Shown piece after piece: positions 61,433 to 64,000 of a stretch of 64,000 nucleotides of DNA. The DNA is from Bacillus pseudomycoides DSM 12442 (lineage in GTDB: Bacteria > Bacillota > Bacilli > Bacillales > Bacillaceae_G): contig NZ_CM000745.1 of assembly GCF_000161455.1 (NCBI RefSeq), positions 4,089,045 through 4,153,044 of the forward strand, read 5' to 3'. A program made the translations under genes and the position numbers. The notes under the pieces were generated by a model. It saw nothing but the letters and a program-made list of their open reading frames with translations. It did no database searches and had not been told where the DNA came from. Numbering within the stretch: the stretch's first letter is position 1; each line of letters begins with the position of its first letter.

Positions 61433-61663
61433 TTAGCGGAGCAATTCTGATATAGCGATGAATAAAACGATAGCTCCAACTAGAAAACACATTGTTCCGC
61501 TTACTTTCTTTTGTTCACGTAATTCCTCGATGCTCATAGTGAAAGACATTAAACCTAAAGCAATGAACATATACAGTATAATGCCTCTGTTATCTGTGAT
61601 AAAACTATAGATAGACAAAGCGAGTGCAATGAGTGCAAATGTAATTCGAGCGATTTTTAGCAT
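61433..61663 (-). CDS. DUF3953 (YczI-like) small membrane protein, copy 2
   Basis: A 76-aa protein: MLKIARITFALIALALSIYS start, MFIALGLMSFTMSIEELREQKK centre, IVLFIAISELLR end. Same architecture as copies 1 and 3. GGAGGGATTAAT precedes the ATG. Confidence 0.8.
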   Translation of the reverse strand: MLKIARITFALIALALSIYSFITDNRGIILYMFIALGLMSFTMSIEELREQKKVSGTMCFLVGAIVLFIAISELLR

Positions 61664-61690
61664 ATTAATCCCTCCGTAAGAAAATAGTCG

Positions 61691-61921
61691 TTACATAATA
61701 TACTTTACTGCGAGAACAGCCCACACAAAAATTCCTGCTACCATACAGGTCAAACCTGTGCTTGGGTCTTTCTTTTGTATTTGTTCAATCGCGATTATGA
61801 ACATTAAGGCTCCTACGAAAAATTGTGAGAGTGTAAGAAATGAATCATTCTGTGTAAATAGACTGTATAAGGATACGATAATGACAATGAAAGCAGTTAA
61901 GAGGCGGAGTATACGAAGCAT
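61691..61921 (-). CDS. DUF3953 (YczI-like) small membrane protein, copy 1
   Basis: A 76-aa protein: MLRILRLLTAFIVIIVSLYS start, FFVGALMFIIAIEQIQKKDPS centre, VWAVLAVKYIM end. It has diverged most at the C-terminus. AAGGAGAAT lies in the end of ytzI, whose stop is 1 bp away, so the genes are co-transcribed. Confidence 0.8.
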   Translation of the reverse strand: MLRILRLLTAFIVIIVSLYSLFTQNDSFLTLSQFFVGALMFIIAIEQIQKKDPSTGLTCMVAGIFVWAVLAVKYIM

Positions 61922-61922
61922 A

Positions 61923-62072
61923 TTATTGATTCTCCTTTTTATTTGTTAGATAAGGATTATCCTCTGGTTTATCAACCGAATGTTTATATGAATAACCTTT
62001 ATTAATTGTCAGCACAGAGAGAACCAACACGAGAATGACAATAATGACGCCGATGATTAGTATTTTTAACAT
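61923..62072 (-). CDS. ytzI: YtzI family small membrane protein
   Basis: A 49-aa protein: one helix (about 3-23, MLKILIIGVIIVILVLVLSV) then TINKGYSYKHSVDKPEDNPY, the YtzI signature. AAGGAGGGG lies 6-7 nt before the ATG at 62072. Heads an operon with the three DUF3953 genes. Role unknown. Confidence 0.85.
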   Translation of the reverse strand: MLKILIIGVIIVILVLVLSVLTINKGYSYKHSVDKPEDNPYLTNKKENQ

Positions 62073-62180
62073 CCAGTTCCCCTCCTTTTCTTAATTTTAC
62101 CATTAAATGAAACTTCGTTTTACATAATTTTGTAATTGTTGAAAACAATAGAAAGTAAAAGGGTGAAAGAAGGGTGTTAT

Positions 62181-62498
62181 ATGGATAATAAGAAAACTTA
62201 CTATATATCAGTAGGAAATGGTCAGATTTCGCAGGTGAAAACGGCAGATACATATAGCTTTGAAATCCAGGCGAATGATGAGGAAATTACCCAGCTTCGG
62301 GAATACTTCGATCAAGCGTATCGTGAAGATCTTGGCTCTTTTGTACGTTCGCACGTTCCGTATGTTGAGTATCATCATGATTCGAATAATGACCGGTATG
62401 ATGAACAACTGCAGAAAGCCTATAAGATGATTTATGATTTAGGGAATCATGAAACGAAAGAATTAGTCGCGCAAATGGGAATAATCAATGGATTGTAG
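62181..62498 (+). CDS. Conserved small protein, 105 aa, upstream of ytkD
   Basis: MDNKKTYYISVGNGQISQVK start, acidic middle (ANDEEITQLREYFDQAYRED, about 32-51), closing KELVAQMGIINGL. Soluble, alpha-rich. AAGGGTG precedes the ATG at 62181; a GTG and TTG upstream in frame lack ribosome sites. It precedes ytkD by 85 bp. In this position related genomes carry a small gene sometimes labelled hydrolase/acyltransferase, but I see no catalytic motif. Confidence 0.75.
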   Translation: MDNKKTYYISVGNGQISQVKTADTYSFEIQANDEEITQLREYFDQAYREDLGSFVRSHVPYVEYHHDSNNDRYDEQLQKAYKMIYDLGNHETKELVAQMGIINGL

Positions 62499-62583
62499 TT
62501 GGATAACATTATGCATATGAATGAGAATTGTGCTACAATTTGTGGTAGGAAAAACTTGTAACCATCTATAGGGGAGTAATGGC

Positions 62584-63063
62584 ATGTACAAATTTAAAGA
62601 TTATTACCACAACACTGTACAATTATCGTTTGAACGTTACCCATTTTCTCCTGAGCCAAAGCATGTTTGGGTTGTATGCCGGTACGGGGATCAATGGTTA
62701 TTAACGCATCATTTGCGCCGCGGTCTTGAATTTCCAGGTGGCAAGGTGGAGCTGGGGGAAACACCGGAAGAAGCGGCAGTTCGAGAGGTTCATGAAGAAA
62801 CCGGTGGTATTGTTTCTGATTTAACTTACTTAGGACAATACAAAGTATCTGGAAAAGACAAAATAATCATTAAAAACATTTATTTCGCAACAATTAGTGC
62901 AGTAGAAGAACATACGCACTATGAAGAGACAAAAGGGTCTGTTCTATTAAAAGAAATCCCGGATAACATTAAAACTGACAGGAAATTTAGCTTTATTATG
63001 CGTGACGATGTATTAGCGCGTACGATGAAACATATAGAAGAACTCGGCTGTTTTACGAAGTAA
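62584..63063 (+). CDS. ytkD: Nudix hydrolase YtkD
   Basis: A 159-aa protein with a full Nudix box at about 55-77 (G-x5-E-x7-REVHEETGG; begins GGKVELGETPEEAA). In B. subtilis YtkD hydrolyses nucleoside triphosphates including 8-oxo-dGTP and acts on RNA 5' ends. GGGGAGTAATGGC precedes the ATG at 62584. A hairpin overlapping the stop ends the transcript. Confidence 0.93.
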   Translation: MYKFKDYYHNTVQLSFERYPFSPEPKHVWVVCRYGDQWLLTHHLRRGLEFPGGKVELGETPEEAAVREVHEETGGIVSDLTYLGQYKVSGKDKIIIKNIYFATISAVEEHTHYEETKGSVLLKEIPDNIKTDRKFSFIMRDDVLARTMKHIEELGCFTK

Positions 63064-63082
63064 AGGGGCCGGGTTCTTTTTG
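63040..63082 (+). terminator. Terminator of ytkD
   Basis: GAACtCGGC pairs with GCCgGGTTC around the stop codon, followed by TTTTT. Confidence 0.6.
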
Positions 63083-63452
63083 TTATTAAAATTATATTTG
63101 TTCCTTCGGTATATATTCCGGCAGAGTGCTTGTAATGTAGTGCTACCGATATATATTCATGGAAAAACTTATATGGAGTGTTAAAAAAGATAGAAACAAA
63201 CTCACGATATGTATCATAGAGTAAATTTATATAAGAGGAAGACAAAATAGCTATTTCATAAAAATAAATTAATTTTTTTCTGGCTCCCCTGTAAAATGCT
63301 TCACTCGTTCGAATCCTATAATAAAAAAATGATTTAAGGAACATTAACATAAAAAGAAGGTTTGTGCGTATGAGTATACACCGTACATATATGCAATAAA
63401 AACACACAGAGTTATAACTAATACTATTACATGCAATCAAAAACTCACTGGA

Positions 63453-63491
63453 TTAACTGAATAATATATTGTCTTAATATTATTCAGTTAA
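63453..63491. repeat. Perfect 15-bp inverted repeat
   Basis: TTAACTGAATAATAT-N9-ATATTATTCAGTTAA in the gene-free stretch 63083-63810. AT-rich; no T-run after it. The rest of the stretch holds a second hairpin at 63638 and no gene I can support. Confidence 0.6.
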
Positions 63492-63637
63492 CAAAAACTT
63501 AAAAAGGAAAATTTATCTTTTTAATTGCATTTAGAATGTTGATATTATAACATTAGAGTTAAATTGAATTATGAAAATTAGTGTATAGTAACACCTAATC
63601 CTAGTGGATTTTGAGAACTTGACTTATGGCAATCTCC

Positions 63638-63692
63638 AAACTAAAAGGCCCTATGTAGTCATATCGCGCTACATAGGGCCTTTTAGTTTGGG
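63638..63692 (+). terminator. Very long hairpin terminator with no gene in front
   Basis: Arms of about 23 bp, CCAAACTAAAAGGCCCTATG and complement, loop about 9 nt. It stands 575 bp after ytkD with no open frame between. It could end a small RNA or a leftover transcript. Confidence 0.7.
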
Positions 63693-63810
63693 GGCTGCTT
63701 TTTTTTGATTTAATATGTTTATAGAAATCAAATGTTGAGTTTTTAATTATCTTGCTAGAATTAGATCTTTATATTTTTAAATCAAGTGGATAAGGAAAGG
63801 TGAACTACAC

Positions 63811-64000
63811 ATGTTGAAGAAAACTGCAGTAGCTGTTTTAACATTAGGCTATGTGCTTAGCCCAATGCAAGCTTTGGCTGAAACAGAGAATGAACAGCTA
63901 CCTTTGGAACAAAAAATTAGTACTGAGCAACAAAAACAATCTAAACAGGGCAATCAATTACTACCCGAGCAAAAGAAGCAAGAACAAGAAATTAGTACTG
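63811..64000 (+). CDS. Secreted protein, N-terminal part (cut by window end)
   Basis: Frame open from ATG at 63811 to the window edge. Signal peptide MLKKTAVAVLTLGYVLSPMQALA (cut near 23), then a Gln/Glu/Lys-rich segment with EQQKQS and EQKKQEQEIST words. GGAAAGGTG precedes the ATG. The mature protein is not visible, so no function is given; the charged linker resembles that of the LPNTA protein at 35456. Confidence 0.75.
   Translation, partial: MLKKTAVAVLTLGYVLSPMQALAETENEQLPLEQKISTEQQKQSKQGNQLLPEQKKQEQEIST

Noticed and set aside
62919..63440. 173-codon minus-strand open frame overlapping ytkD
   Set aside because: It is antisense to a clear Nudix gene over 145 bp, has no ribosome site, and its composition is that of AT-rich non-coding DNA.
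1..64000. tRNA, rRNA, insertion sequence transposase, prophage or conjugative genes
   Set aside because: None could be recognised in either strand; mobile content is limited to short non-coding repeats.

Overview
The window is a chromosomal segment of a Bacillus cereus group bacterium. The evidence is low GC, AGGAGG-type ribosome sites, YteA, YjcZ and GerPF-like sporulation proteins, a class D sortase with an LPNTA substrate, and several bcr1-type repeats (about 155 bp, flanked by TTTAT) restricted to this group. The neighbourhood glgP, men genes, luxS, yidD, cytochrome bd, ytzI and ytkD resembles the matching region of B. subtilis, with accessory blocks inserted. No rRNA, tRNA, CRISPR array, prophage or transposase gene was seen.

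Layout. 1-5 kb: end of glgP, a lipase, a MerR/TipA-type regulator with its own 19-bp-spacer promoter, an AIM24 protein, cold shock protein CspD and YteA. 5-13.9 kb: menaquinone synthesis, menA facing menFDHB-EC. 13.9-14.8 kb: a degenerate nucleotidyltransferase-fold protein and a YjcZ peptide. 14.8-21.4 kb: a Bce-type detoxification module (response regulator, kinase, permease, ATPase, second permease). 21.5-28.9 kb: an sdpRI-like pair, an ABC exporter, an AraC/GyrI regulator and a second BceAB-like transporter. 29-34.3 kb: methyltransferase/DedA pair, YdjO, Hpt, an orphan pair of peptide-type permeases, and small unknowns. 34.6-39.2 kb: surface genes, namely a choline-binding-repeat protein and the LPNTA protein/sortase/two-component set. 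39.3-43 kb: TPP riboswitch with thiT, and Fur-boxed feoAB with a Cys-rich partner. 43-47 kb: an 18-codon peptide, then pspA-DUF350-DUF4178-DUF4247. 47-54.9 kb: MFS/LysR pair, YdcF, GerPF-like, cydAB, carbonic anhydrase, yidD, luxS. 55-60.5 kb: galKTM with a LacI-type regulator. 60.6-64 kb: DUF5412, ytzI plus three DUF3953 paralogues, ytkD and a truncated secreted protein.

How parts work together. The men cluster makes menaquinone, which can feed the cytochrome bd oxidase encoded later. The Bce-type module, the BceAB-like transporter, PspA and the LPNTA/sortase set point to envelope defence.

The most interesting signal is a shared promoter/operator, TTACA-N4-TGTMA-N6/7-TGTAAG-N5-TCGATAG. It occurs three times with the last spacing exactly kept: before the BceAB-like transporter, before an orphan 110-aa protein, and before an 18-aa cationic peptide. 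A fourth, shorter copy (without TCGATAG) lies in the same gap as the first. This suggests an unrecognised regulon run by a response regulator outside the window. Second-tier signals are mobile-repeat biology (bcr1 at terminator T-tracts, at a stop codon and against the galK ribosome site; a bcr1 chimera; an exact 122-bp tandem repeat inside the men cluster).
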